Shown in pieces: positions 1-11,693 of a DNA stretch of 64,000 nt. The stretch comes from Ancylostoma caninum (Eukaryota; Nematoda; Chromadorea; Rhabditida; Ancylostomatidae). Both the position numbers and the translations under genes were made by a program. Location of the stretch: positions 434,001 to 498,000 of the forward strand of contig JBAJFG010000297.1 of the NCBI GenBank assembly GCA_037903475.1, read 5' to 3'. Every line of letters starts with the position of its first letter. The first letter of the stretch is position 1. The notes below the pieces were generated by a model. It was not told where the DNA came from. It made no database searches and was given only the letters and a program-made list of their open reading frames with translations.

Positions 1-1654
1 AATCGCTATACGAAAAGAAAACGGATGTAGCAGAAGTTGTGTTAGTTATAGTGCTACCAAGAATGGAATAGTAATAATGATACGGGGATTTGAACTTGAT
101 TTAGTCTTAACTAACTGCCAATCAATTTTTTGAAAGATTTTCTAGCCTTTCGTGCATATTTCAGTTCGAATAATCAATATCGAATAAGTCAAAAACTCGA
201 ATATAGGATCAACAAAAAGGAGAAAAACAACCTCACAGGATCGGCACGGCAAGAAGGACTGTGGGGTTTCCGTGGTTTCTCAAACATTTGAGTGTTCGAA
301 TTAGTTCGTACACTCATCGTTGAATTTAAGAGAATCTTCTTAAAATACTCTTGCAAGGACGAACTATTACACTCTCACAATACTAGCTATGCTCTTGTAA
401 ATCTGCAGTAATCAGTAGGACTACAGTAATTGTAGTAACGCAGTAATTCATCGTGACTGAAACTCCGTTTTAATGAGTTTCTTTTTTTTTCTTCAAAGGG
501 TAGACCAGAGGATTACCTGGTTGTGTAAGAAGTTCTCGGTAGATTACGACCATACGATTATGGTCACATGGGCTTATTGAGTAAACAAGCAAATGCCGCA
601 AAATTAAACTGTTTCTTTTTTCTTCGGTAAGCAGCAGATGTGTCTTTTTCACTCTGTATGAAATACGTCATTAAATGACGTTCGTACTTTTTTGTTTGAA
701 CATGTATTTCTTTGGATTTCAGAACAATAAAGGTAGTGCTTGGTAAATATATTAGGTTGAGGAATTATAAATGTCCGTTTGACCTTCAAATTAAAAACAC
801 TACCACGACAATATTACAAGAGCTCCATCCAAGGGATATTTCCCAAATTGTTAGAGGACTCTTCTACTTCCTCCACGAAATAAACGAGTGCCCTCCGTGA
901 CAAAATCGTAGAGCTTTGAGACGCCGTAGTGACCCACCCAAATTTTAGCTCCACCGCAGTTTTTAAAGTTCTTCTTCTTCAATGAACGCTGCATCGGCAG
1001 GAGCAGGTACCAGTCTGATAGTGCCAATCCTGGGCAAGGAGGCGGGTGGGGTAGAGCATCTCATCTTTATTTTTTGGTTCTCTTCTAGGTCATTTTCACG
1101 ATGTGTCGTTCTGATCATGTCGTGGATAAGTTTTGTAGCCGCTGTTCTGATACCATGACGATGGGGTTCTAGGTCCAAGCGGTACTACTATTGCGCAGAG
1201 GGATCAGCACTAAACTTGTGACTGCTATTCATCATCCTTGAATGGGGCGTTCCTTTAATATCTTACCTCAAACACAGTGTCTCCTTCCATTCGTGACTGT
1301 CAGGTTTACGTGTCGGAATAGGCCGCTGTGCGTCGCTGAGCAGGAATTGTTCTTTGTCTGCATGTTCAAGGCACACTCTTCTATTACCTGACACTATAAC
1401 GGTTTCAAAGAGTGGCGACCTTTTACACGGCAGAGAAGGATTTGGCCGATGGTGGCTCGGGCACTTACTGTGTCCGCCTTGAGTAGGTGCGCTACCAATA
1501 AAAAATTGGAGGATACCAAACAAATCATATATTTTCTGGAGTGTCGTGAAGCACTCTTTCACATGAATACACATGCCATGCCAAAAATAGTGACACTGGA
1601 GAAAATACAGGAGGAAAGGAAAACGAATGCAGCGGACATTTATAATTCCTCAAC

Positions 1655-1723
<69 letters not shown>

Positions 1724-1936
1724 TAGCTTCTCATTTACGTTTAAGTTGTGGAGCACTTTTGTCTAAGTAATTTAACAAACACCAAAATAATTTTGTTATT
1801 GAATTATTAGTAATGTTAAGAGGATTTGTCGCTTATCTACTGATATAGTGAGTAAAAGTGTAAGTTTATGGTTAAATAAATAAACAAACACCAAAATTTG
1901 AAGCCTTTCTAGCTCTTCTGTTTACTGCTCGTTCAG
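1..1936. other. upstream intronic or intergenic DNA before the first visible slit exon
   Basis: No convincing coding exon was found here. The first slit exon in the window begins in the middle of a leucine-rich block, so this stretch is most likely a slit intron, with earlier exons further upstream. Short open frames occur at 712-900, 963-1178 and 1263-1574, but they lack a recognisable domain or paired splice sites. The stretch contains a long TA dinucleotide run near 1.66 kb. Confidence 0.5.
1659..1721. repeat. (TA)n microsatellite
   Basis: An uninterrupted TA dinucleotide run of about 31 copies is directly visible. It lies in the presumed slit intron, about 215 bp upstream of the first visible exon. 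Confidence 0.97.
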
Positions 1937-4900
1937 GACTTGACGACGTTTCCATCTGCAATTCCAGTTGATACCACAGAATTGTTTCTGGATTCAAACG
2001 CCATCGATGAAATTCCCATCGATCAGATCAGCAGGCTTAACAACTTGGTTAAGCTGTCAGTTTTTTTTACTCGTGAAGTGGAAAGTGAAAGCAGCAGATT
2101 AACTCAACGTATGTTTAGGGATATGTCGCACAATCGAGTGGAATCTATCGAGGATGGTACATTCGCTAATCTGACAAAGTTGTCTACACTTATTCTGTCA
2201 TATAACAAACTCAGAGTATGTCCTTTCCGAATGGTTTTGATTTTTCATTTTTTTCATTTCTCCTGCAGCTTTATTTCCTTTCGTTCCTGCAAACTAGGAG
2301 TTGAGGAATTATACCTTGCAGTGCCTCCAGCCGCGTTCTTTTGCTGGGCTACATTCGCTGAGGATTCTATCCTTGCATGGGAATGACATCTCCCTCCTGC
2401 CGGAAACTGCATTCGAGAGCCTGGGGAACATTACCCACATGTGGATCTAATTTTTTGAATCCTTGGCAAGTTGCAAGTCAAAACAGTTTTGGATTCCAGA
2501 GCTGTGGGAAGCAACTCCCTGTACTGCGACTGCAGGATGGAATGGTTCTCGCGGTGGATCAAGTCTAAATTCGTTGAGGCTGGCATAGCTCGATGTGTAG
2601 CCCCAGCGAATGTTGCCAACCAGTTGTTGCTCACTGCTCGTTCCCATCAGTTCCAGTGAGGAATTCGATGAATATATGGGAGGAATTCCTTACTTCAACG
2701 TATTCATTCTTGGATTCCAGATGCGGAGGAGTTGTTCCGGCATCTGTTTCTGCCAAATGTGATGCGTGTGTGACTGCACCATGTAAGAATGGAGCTCGCT
2801 GTGAAACCACAAGCGGTCGCGACTATCGCTGTCACTGTGCTGCTGGATTTCATGGAAAGGACTGCGAGAATGAGATCGATGCTTGCTATGGACATCCGTG
2901 TTTGAACAACGCCGTTTGCAAAGTGAGCTTGGTCTTGACCTTTGTCTCTTCACAGATTTTCTGTGCTGAATTGCCCATCAGAAGAGAGTTTTTCTAGCAA
3001 ATAGACAAATAACTAGCCATCATTTCCTTAGAATTTCACCAATCACCAAACGCTCTGGAATCACATGATTTTTGAACATATAAATTACTAATCTGGAATT
3101 TACGGAACGTCGGAACTATTGCTTGGAGGGATCGTTCTCCTTTATTAAGGCGAACATCGAGACTAACAATTGCTGATCGTGGTGCTACGCCTATCCTGGA
3201 AATATTGGAGTGTTTTCTAGCAACTAGAGGCTGAGACCTTCTCCTGATTAGACTGAAAACTGGGTTCTCTTTTGGAGCACTGCAGAAACCCGAGATGAGT
3301 TCGACCTCATGCACCTGTGCGCCTGCTTCAGTGGCTCACCTTTTCCTGGCTCACCTTTTCCTGGACGTTATCAAGGGAAGATTCTTGGCAATTAAAAATA
3401 GCATAGATGTTCATAATTGAACCACAAGCATATTCTATTGCTAGTTTCCTGAACTTTCTTCCCTTCTAGATTTAGTGAATAGTTATTATTGTCCAAACAC
3501 TTATGGAGCACCCTGTAGCGCAATGGGCCACCAATTGCTCAAGGCAAAACCGCTCCAGAAGCCATTTAGATGACGCTATACACCTTCTTCCGGAGTCAAT
3601 CTAAACTATTCTTATTGTAATTTTGAGTAATTCAGTGATAGTGAACGTGATCTGTGGACAAAAGACAGTATCTCGAATGTTTTCATGGCATCTTCACCAC
3701 AGCCGTGTTATTAAGTCAGAAACCTGTTCCACACTAATCTGCATTTCGGACGATTAGTTTCCGAATATGTTTCTCTTCTAATCGCATTTCGAGCTTAGGT
3801 TACTTGGTTGTAACAGGAGTTCCCCAGGTTTTAGAAAATTTGAAAAAAAAAAATTAAAAATTGTCCCCAACATACATAGTCTTCACAAGTACTTGAATCA
3901 ATTCCTTCGGCCGTTTTCAATCACCCACATATTTCACTGATCTTCATCCAATTATGAGATCGTCATGCTTCAGGTGATTCAAGAAGGTCGTTTCACTTGC
4001 GTTTGCCCCAAGGGTTTCAGAGGAGACTACTGCGAAGTGAACATAGATGACTGCGAGAAGAATAAGTGTCAAAACGGAGCCAGGTGCATCGACCTGGTGA
4101 GATTTCCATAGAAGAAATCCTTGCACTAAATGGAAACATCTGAATATAGGTGAATTCTTACCGATGTGAGTGCGGACCGATGTTCAGGGGAAAGTATTGT
4201 GAAGAGAAGTTGGAATACTGCAGCAAGAGGCTGAACCCTTGTGAGAACGGGGCCAAGTGTCACAGGATGGGATCCGATTACAAGTAATATATTTCATTTA
4301 CAGCTGCATGCTTTCACATCTTGATCGGACCTCCCATCGGAAAACTGTTTCAGATGCGAGTGTCTGCCTGGTTTTACCGGACGGAACTGTTCTACAAATA
4401 TCGACGACTGTGGCGATCACCAGTGCATAAACGGTGGAATCTGTGTGGTAAGGAAATGCTTCTTTATGGGAAGTTGTCGCATCTTCTACCATCTCCTTAG
4501 ATGCCCACCTTCTCACGGGTGGTCTACGCTTGGGCACGTTCTTATTCACGTGTTGTGCCGTTTTATGTTTCTATCTAATCCTATTGCATGTGTACAAAGC
4601 TATATATGTTGGTTATACGGCTTTCCACAAAGCAGTGTCCGTTCAAAGCGGTGCAATTTTTTTCAAAAAATAATAGGCACGAAATCGTCAGTTGAGATTT
4701 CGAGTTGTCCACTTGCCGCGAAAGTGCTTTTGTTCTAGTCTTTGGGTGAAGATCCTATAGCAGGTGTTTTCAGCTAGCGAACTTCCATAGGAGATTTAGG
4801 GAAACGGAACCAAAACGCAGTTTTAACATCGCACTTGATCCGCGCTCCCTTCTCTTCTGAGAGAATCACTGGGGAACGTGTGACACTTACGCGCTCGTGT

Positions 4901-7900
4901 TTTAGAATACTGCAATGATGAAGGAATTAAGGGACATGTTCAGCAACCATGTACTTTTGGGTGCGCCACAAATTCGCTCAAAGTTTGATGTAAAAAGGAT
5001 AGAAGATAACTTTCGAGCATTCTTTTCTCATTATTGTTGCGGAATTTGCGAATGGATTTATTTTTCGTGGGCATGAAGAGGGAGCAGGAGTGAGGGGGTG
5101 GGGGGGGGGTAAAGGATGACAGACGGGACTGAACGAGGAGTCGCTTCTCTCCAACGTAAGCACTTCCTAGATCTAACTCTCTCAGACTACCATCCTATTA
5201 ACTCATTAGAGGGCCAGTTTTAAAGAAAACACTTCATTGTTCAAATATTCGTGGAAGCACCACTATCGGAATTCATCCAATCAAAGCAGTCCTCCGTCGC
5301 TGAGCTGAGAGCATATTACGAATTTGACGAATGCATCACTGGTTATTACAGACGACTGCTACTGAAAGCAGAAGTTATGAATCCACATCCACTTGATATT
5401 AGTGCTGTGTTAACAGTGTCATGGATGAAGTCATTAAATTTGTGCGTAGGTGTGGCAGTATTATATGTACATAGCTGTAGTACTATTGACTTTCTAATTG
5501 ACTTAATTAATTTTTTATAATGTAATTGACAAATAGGTCAATGAAATATCAAGAAGAACCTGATTCTGCGAATCCATTCCACCAAGCGGGACCGTTGAAC
5601 GGAAGAGTTGAACAACAGCACGATTATTCACAATTGGTTGCGTGTTGAACACTTCATTGCATGGATGCATCAATGAGATTACCCAGGATAAATGCGCTGA
5701 CGCTCTTGTTAACAATGGGTGGATCTGAGGTGTGGTGAGGCGTTACCTCGAGTAATCAAAACTATCCATACGGGCGGAAATTACCTATATGTGAACAAGT
5801 TGATGGATGATAGGTAAAGGGTACATCTGGGTGTGTTAACACTTCCCATGGGGAATCTCAATGAATGCCACGAGTACTATCTCTTCTCAAAAGATTCGAT
5901 CCCACGAATACTCGGCGCGGTCATCGACTGCTTTGACTTTCCAGTCTCTTCTTGGCTGTGTAGTGGATAATAGGTAGCAAATTGAACGGTTCTGTCTTGA
6001 GCACGTATGTACACAATCATTAATGGACCCATTCCAAGAGAGACTGGAAAGTCAAAGCAGTCGATGATCACGCCGAGTATTCGTGAGATCGAGTACCGAT
6101 ATATCCAAATGTTAAGTCCGAGAAGACTGCTGAAAACAACTTTCTCGGGAGGAATGGGCACCAAACCTTCAGCCATTGGTGATTCTGTGCTGCACTTCCT
6201 TTCTAACCCTATTATTTAACAATTAAATACGCCTAAGTTTCTGCGAATGTTAGTTATAATTCAACTCACTTCCAGGATGGTATCACAACGTATTCGTGTC
6301 AGTGTGTTATGGGCTTCTCTGGACAGTTCTGTGAAATACCACCAATGGGAAACGCTCTCTATCCGAACACCGCCCAGTGTCACAGCCTGCTATGTGGCCA
6401 CGTGAGTCCTAATCCACGTAACGCTCTGTTTTTAGCTATTATAATACAAAAGAACAACCTCGGTGAATACAGGGATCCTGCTATACCAACGAGGATATGA
6501 GCGAGTACGAATGTCGCTGCCACGAAGGCTATGCTGGAGACAAATGCGACAAGATACGCTCCATTGGTCTTCATCACCCATCGGCTTATGTTGCGCTGGA
6601 GCCGTGGGCGGTTGAGAGTGGAAATCTCAGCTTCGCGATAAGAACAAGTAATGAGTAAGCTTAAGAGAACCATTTGTTTGTGAGACGAAGCTTGTTAATG
6701 AGAAATCCAGAAATTTTTACCGAGTTTCATTTGCAGAAGTGGTCTGATCGCGTACTATGGAGACGACAGCTTCATCTCTGTAGAATTGTACGACGGTCGG
6801 ATCAAAATTGCGTTCTACATAGGAAACTACCCAGCTAGCCATATGTATAGTTATGTCACAGGTTAGCCCACCTAACTAATTACAACTCAGAACTGGTTCT
6901 TTAGGTAAACGTCCTGTTAAAATTTCCACATTTCAGTGAACGACGGTTTAGCACACAGGATTGAAATCCTCGTTCAAGGAAAGAAGTGTTCATTATCGAT
7001 TGATAATCAGACGCTGCAGTCAATTGAAAATGATGGAAAATTGGAGAATTTTTCAATTGACACGAAGCAGTATCTGTACATTGGAGGATTGCCTGCCGAC
7101 AGGGCCGCTCGTGTGAAGTCCATGTTCCATGTGAAAGAGTCGCACAGCTTCAAAGGTAATTAATTGTCGGACAAGATATCCCCGTTATCGGAAAACTCTG
7201 AAGGAGAGGAAAAACTTCGATTTTCACGGTCTACCGAATGTGTTTATTCGGTTCGCTCTGTGTACGGTTCACCGCTAAGTTTTGCACATTGCGCAGAACG
7301 AGAGTTATTTTCCAAATTTTTCCGTGGACTCGCAACTGGTCTCACAAATCTTTCTACTTACACTCGGGCCCCTTAATTCATCCTGAATTTCCAGCGCTTC
7401 TTATGAGCGCTAGAAAATCATTCACTTTCTTCCCAGCAATCCATCATACGTACATCTTGTCTGAGTCATTTACGTTGTACCAGCCTTACTTTTCTGTAGA
7501 AGAAGTCAGTTCTAAGTATCGTAGAAATGCAACAATATGGCAGGATAGCTAGTAGGATATGTATGTATGTATTTTAATGATTTCGAAACGTGTTCGGCTA
7601 ATGTGCAATTAAGAGCTAGTTCCGGCTTACAATCGCTCTATGCTTTATTAAATTGGTTACTATAGTGGGCATACGTCAATCTCACCGTGAAAGTATAATT
7701 GAATATCACCAGAGTTTCTCCCTTACGGTGGAATATCATCATTATCCTAGGGGCTCCCGATATAAGTTTTCCACGTTTAAATAATTTAATTTTTTGATTA
7801 TTGCCCAAGCAATGTATGGTCCTAATCAACTGAATGTAATGTTGGTGCTAGGTGTTCTCGTAGGAATAGTGAAGGTAGGTAGGTTAAAAAAAATTCCGAA

Positions 7901-10219
7901 ATTCTTCGGTTTTTTTAGAATCAAACTGGAGAATGTGGTACCCTATACATACATATGTAGGGTATTTTAGTGCATTACCTATGCTATTGCCCCACTGTTA
8001 CGCAGAATTAGCCTTGGGACTGCTATCCAACCCTACCTCAAATTGGTGAAGGTGCTTTTTGATTCTTCTTGCAGTATTTCGAGCTGATGTAGACACTTTG
8101 GAATGCTCTGAAGCCCGCAGTATCATTTATGTGCTGCGGAAGAGTCACCAAATACTTTAAGAAGTGACGATGATCCACTGTCTACGCAGTTATGGAAGAA
8201 GTGAACCAATGACCCATCCCATAGTGAGCAATCGTCACTGCTGACGATGATGAATTTGTCGTTGTATGACTCTGTTCTTGGAAATTGTTAAGAGAAGAGC
8301 GAAGGAGCGTGAATTCTTGGATGAATCTATTTCATAAACCTAGTGCTGGGAGTTTGGCTCTTTCGTACTACATGTTTTTCGTTATTTTCATACCATTGGG
8401 TTGGGGAATAAATTCGTGCGGTTTTTCATGACTGCAGAAACCACTATTTCCCACAAGTCATGTCGCTCACAGTGAATGAGTTATATAGTAGCTCCTTTTT
8501 TCCTCTATTAATGCTCCAGAAGACAGTTTCATAGCTCTGTATCCACGAAAACTGCCTTGTTCGAGAGGACTCAATTTGAGGCCTGCAATCACAAATCTCA
8601 GGTTGAAATTTACGAAATGATTAGGAATTTAACAAAATGCAGGTATGAGTGCACTGAGCCTGTAAAGTCGACCTTGTTGAAATCCGCCACATTCGAGTTT
8701 CTTGGTAGCCATCTTGGAGAAATCTGCGTGCAGAAATCGAACATACCCAATGTGCACGATCACCTTATATCGAGCATTTTAGGGTTTTACACAGAATGGG
8801 CTAGCTAAACTCATATATTCTCGGAAGTAAGCATTAGTAGCTATCCTTACCCATGAAGCGATCCTAGCGGATAATTTTCTCTACATATGTCCCACAAACT
8901 AGGCGTCCAGAACGAGAAACGACTTCGAAGCCACAATTGCTCCGTCTAGAGTGTGTATACCACTTCTATGCTATCCTTTCAGTAACGGTTTCTCTGTAGA
9001 TTTCGTTGATATCCCTCGCCAAATGAGCCACATTTGATCCATAGTTGAAGCCGAACGGTAGTCAATTGCAGAGGGGTTCATTTTGTCGACTTGTATGGTC
9101 AAATTCAGTAGAAAACAAAGTTGAGCAAGAGTTGGAAAGCAGTCGTGGTGATAGTCAAGTGCAGATCAGGAGCTACAAAACAGGCCCTGATGGGAAATGA
9201 GCGAAGTCCGAATCATCGTGAAAAATACAAATTGAAAAAACCGCACGAACCTATTCCCCAACCCAAAATTTTGTTTAGTTTTTCCTCCCAACTAAATATT
9301 CTAAACGTCCCCTGCTAGCACCATCTTGGTGATAATCGCATTTCTCATGCGTTAAAATACTTTTGCACCACTAACTCTCCGTCAAAAAGATTATCGTTTA
9401 GGATGTATTAGCGACGTTTACGTTAACGACATTGCCGTAGACTTTGAGAACGCTGTGGAGAAGGAACGGATTACACCCGGCTGTGGAAGTGTAGTTGATC
9501 TCTGCACAGGTACACATTGCAAAACCGTCATCAAATGGATGTGACAAGTGATGAAGTGAAGATGCTTTTAAGGTGTGGATTGTGGAAGGGGAAGCTGCGA
9601 AGCGAACGTGACCTCAAGTCTTGGTTTCAGTTGCCGGTGTGAGCAAGGCTTCGCTGGCGAATTTTGTCAAAATAGTAGGAGTTTTGTCTGTTTTTCGATT
9701 TTTGCCATGAGAGTTCATCTAAAGTACAACAAAAACCGGGAGGACAATTTAATTTTGTCTTCAGGAGTAATCACTTGTAATAAAGAAAAGTTCCGACGGC
9801 ACCACGTGGAAGGAGACTGCCGATCCGTGGATATGGTGAAAAACGCCGAATGTGTTGGATACTGTGGCGAAGGAGAGGTCACTGATTGTTTCTTTTGCTG
9901 GTTGCTTCCTAATTACATTTTAACAGCTTTGTATTCTTTAGAACTGCTGCACTGCTGTGAAAACAAAAAGGAGGAGGCTGAAAATGACATGTCGCAACGG
10001 CCAATTGTAATTCTCCACTCCTTACTTCATTTTCATTTTTTTTCTTTTGTTTCCAAATAGGTTTTTTAAGCTTTATATTTTCCGAGTATTAAGATCTACT
10101 TAATTATAAATGCATTTTCTCTTTCCAGAAAACACACTGTGGTTACAATTGTTCGCAAGTGCCAATGCTCCAACACATGTCGAGCTAGAACGTATCGTTC
10201 TTTAATGATTAGGCGATAA
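1937..10219 (+). CDS. slt-1: Slit guidance ligand, C-terminal part (slt-1 orthologue), 17 exons
   Basis: Secreted Slit protein, the ligand of Robo receptors in axon and cell guidance. Exons read: 1937-2055, 2119-2215, 2332-2440, 2500-2655, 2721-2922, 3974-4096, 4150-4283, 4354-4447, 6276-6401, 6473-6654, 6737-6861, 6937-7155, 9402-9509, 9573-9674, 9775-9877, 9942-10006, 10129-10219 (TAA). All joins are GT..AG and keep one frame. Domain order: leucine-rich repeats of the fourth LRR block ([24 protein letters not shown]), LRRCT cap ([13 protein letters not shown]), EGF repeats with CxNGxxC motifs from 2.75 to 6.6 kb, laminin-G from 6.55 to 9.5 kb ([16 protein letters not shown]), one more EGF ([12 protein letters not shown]), and a C-terminal cystine knot ending in a CQC motif. 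This order is diagnostic of Slit. The signal peptide and LRR blocks 1-3 are not in the window. Introns range from 54 bp to 2.2 kb, and the longest carry repeats. Exon edges were set by eye. Confidence 0.93.
2923..3973 (+). other. slit intron, about 1.05 kb
   Basis: Bounded by a GTGAGC donor and a CTTCAG acceptor that join two halves of one EGF repeat in phase 0. A stretch near 3,510-3,610 looks like dispersed repeat sequence, but no copy elsewhere in the window was identified. No exon or RNA gene is seen inside. Confidence 0.7.
4448..6275 (+). other. slit intron, about 1.8 kb, with repeats
   Basis: Bounded by GTAAGG and TTCCAG sites between two EGF-coding exons. It contains a 9-G run near 5,101 and an inverted-repeat element near 5.9-6.1 kb. 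Open frames at 4,445-4,738 and 5,251-5,520 show no domain and are probably chance. Confidence 0.7.
5885..6110. repeat. small inverted-repeat element (MITE-like) in a slit intron
   Basis: Roughly 60 bp around 5,897-5,958 recur in reverse complement at 6,030-6,093, with the shared core CATCGACTGCTTTGACTTTC and only a few mismatches. The arms surround a loop of about 70 bp. The mirrored arms create two spurious open frames on opposite strands. The superfamily is unknown and no clear target duplication was found. Confidence 0.75.
7156..9401 (+). other. slit intron splitting the laminin-G domain, about 2.25 kb
   Basis: Donor GGTAATT follows a LamG exon, and acceptor GTTTAG precedes the exon with the [10 protein letters not shown] motif. 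Nothing recognisable as a gene is inside. Frames at 7,164-7,376, 7,238-7,552 and 8,557-8,808 have no domain or splice support. Confidence 0.65.
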
Positions 10220-11290
10220 GGTATAAGTCATTACATAATGTTGACATGTTGTATAATATTATGTTGTTGAGCAGTTAACAGCAAGTACACTCATTCTGTG
10301 CTGCCATTAGCTCGGTTCATGTACAACCGCCTTATATTTTCGTTCTGTTACTTATTTGTCTGCAATGCTACATGTTATTCCTTTGTCATATTCAGTCTGC
10401 AGCAACATGCAGTTAGAGCATTGTCTCTGTAAAAAACATATTCGCAATAAATTGTGTACATTTTTCATTCACATAGTTTGCGAAAATGAAAAAAAAAGTA
10501 GTGCTAACGTCCATGTTAAAATCCTCGTAATTTCAAATTCAGCCTCTCAGCTTGGCGTCTCCTATGGAAAGAATAATGCTATCAGGTTAATGTAAAATTA
10601 ATTACCGAAGTGGATACTCCAGTTCAAGGTCTTATAACTGCTCAAATACAAATTTGTCCATCAATCTAGCAGTCGTTCAGTCCTGTAGATCCTTCCCAAC
10701 AGTTCATGAAGACCGTATCCCTCTACAACGAAAGCAATGATCGCAAGACTTCACGGACTTTTGGAAGGTGCTTCTGACCAGCAATGTGCTATTGTCATAG
10801 ATTTGTATCTAGAACTCGGAAAAAGAGATATACAGTAGCTAATGATCTGACGAATAAGGACAATGAATGAGAACAGTGACGCCTCACTTCGTCAGTTTTT
10901 GCCGAGTGAGTTTTGGAATTGTGAATCGTAGCGTGAACCCGGAGCAAGGAAAAACCAGCTTTTGTTCACCACTGCTGGCCACACCTGTAATGGATTTTTA
11001 GACATCAACTCAGAATTACAATAACTGGCTCTGCTAACAGTGTCAGACTAGCTTGGAAAACCCTTACAGCACCAGCATACTCTTAACACAACCTCCGTGG
11101 AGTAAAGATTTGGTTTAGGAAACCTTAGAAGGAGGTGGGAAAACGTCCCTATCCATACACATTCGCGCTTCTTGTTATCGTGTGGAGAGCGAGCTCTATG
11201 GACAGCAATTACACAGTCTAGAAATGGGTCACCTTGAGGGAGAGAAAGAAAGTGTCGGAGCAGGAGAGAAGCTGGACATCAGCTGGACAT
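10220..11290. other. region downstream of slit, no gene seen
   Basis: This holds the probable slit 3' untranslated region and intergenic DNA. No repeat family was recognised and no frame shows a known domain. A polyadenylation site could not be assigned with certainty. Confidence 0.5.
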
Positions 11291-11292
11291 CC

Positions 11293-11375
11293 GCAAACCA
11301 CCGCCACGACCAACCACACCTGCCGCCAGCCAGAAATGCAGCCCGATGCTGCGAAGAACTATTGTTGATGTATAT
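11293..11375 (+). repeat. LTR-element tail, copy 1 (env/gag end and putative LTR start)
   Basis: About 85 bp here match 23,243-23,330 in the same orientation at over 90 percent, through CCAGCCAGAAATGCAGCCCG and into TGTTGATGTATAT. TGTTGA is a common BEL LTR start, so I read the sequence as the end of an internal retroelement region plus the first bases of an LTR. The copy at 23.3 kb follows a zinc-knuckle frame. The two copies flank the nested retroelement block. The LTR assignment is an inference. Confidence 0.6.
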
Positions 11376-11445
11376 AAAAAATTACTTGTGACAGATTATG
11401 CGTTGCGTATTTGTGAGCCCGAGGTTGTTATAATTTTACTTTATT

Positions 11446-11481
11446 GGCTGACGTTTCGGCGTCCTCGCCTTCGTTGGAGCC
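11446..11481 (-). ncRNA. possible relic hammerhead-ribozyme motif in the PLE terminus
   Basis: Read on the minus strand, the sequence gives CCAACGA, then a GGC/GCC stem closing a GAGGAC loop, then GAAAC followed by GUC. This follows the hammerhead core order CUGANGA, stem II, GAAA, stem III, cleavage UH, and PLE termini are known to carry hammerheads with very short helix III. The first box deviates from CUGANGA at two positions, so catalytic activity is doubtful. The motif could also be an unrelated hairpin. Confidence 0.35.
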
Positions 11482-11693
11482 TGAAAGGGTCAAGCCAATT
11501 CATGAGAATATCCGGACAAACGCCGCCTCAGTCATGCATCCAGATCCAGGCAATGCGCCAAAAACACAAGCCAATCCCAGTGAAACCGACGACCAGCCTC
11601 TCTACAAGTCCTACGGCCGGGTGATGTTGGACGACCGAACACGTGTGGACTTGGTAGCAGTGTGAGACTTTCTGCCAGAAGTCATATCTCAAG

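Noticed and set aside
1263..1658. Overlapping frames on both strands near 1.3-1.65 kb
   Set aside because: No domain, no splice partner, and location in a presumed slit intron.
3510..3610. tRNA-like or SINE-like sequence in a slit intron
   Set aside because: No cloverleaf or A and B boxes could be traced; it is more likely a fragment of an unknown dispersed repeat.
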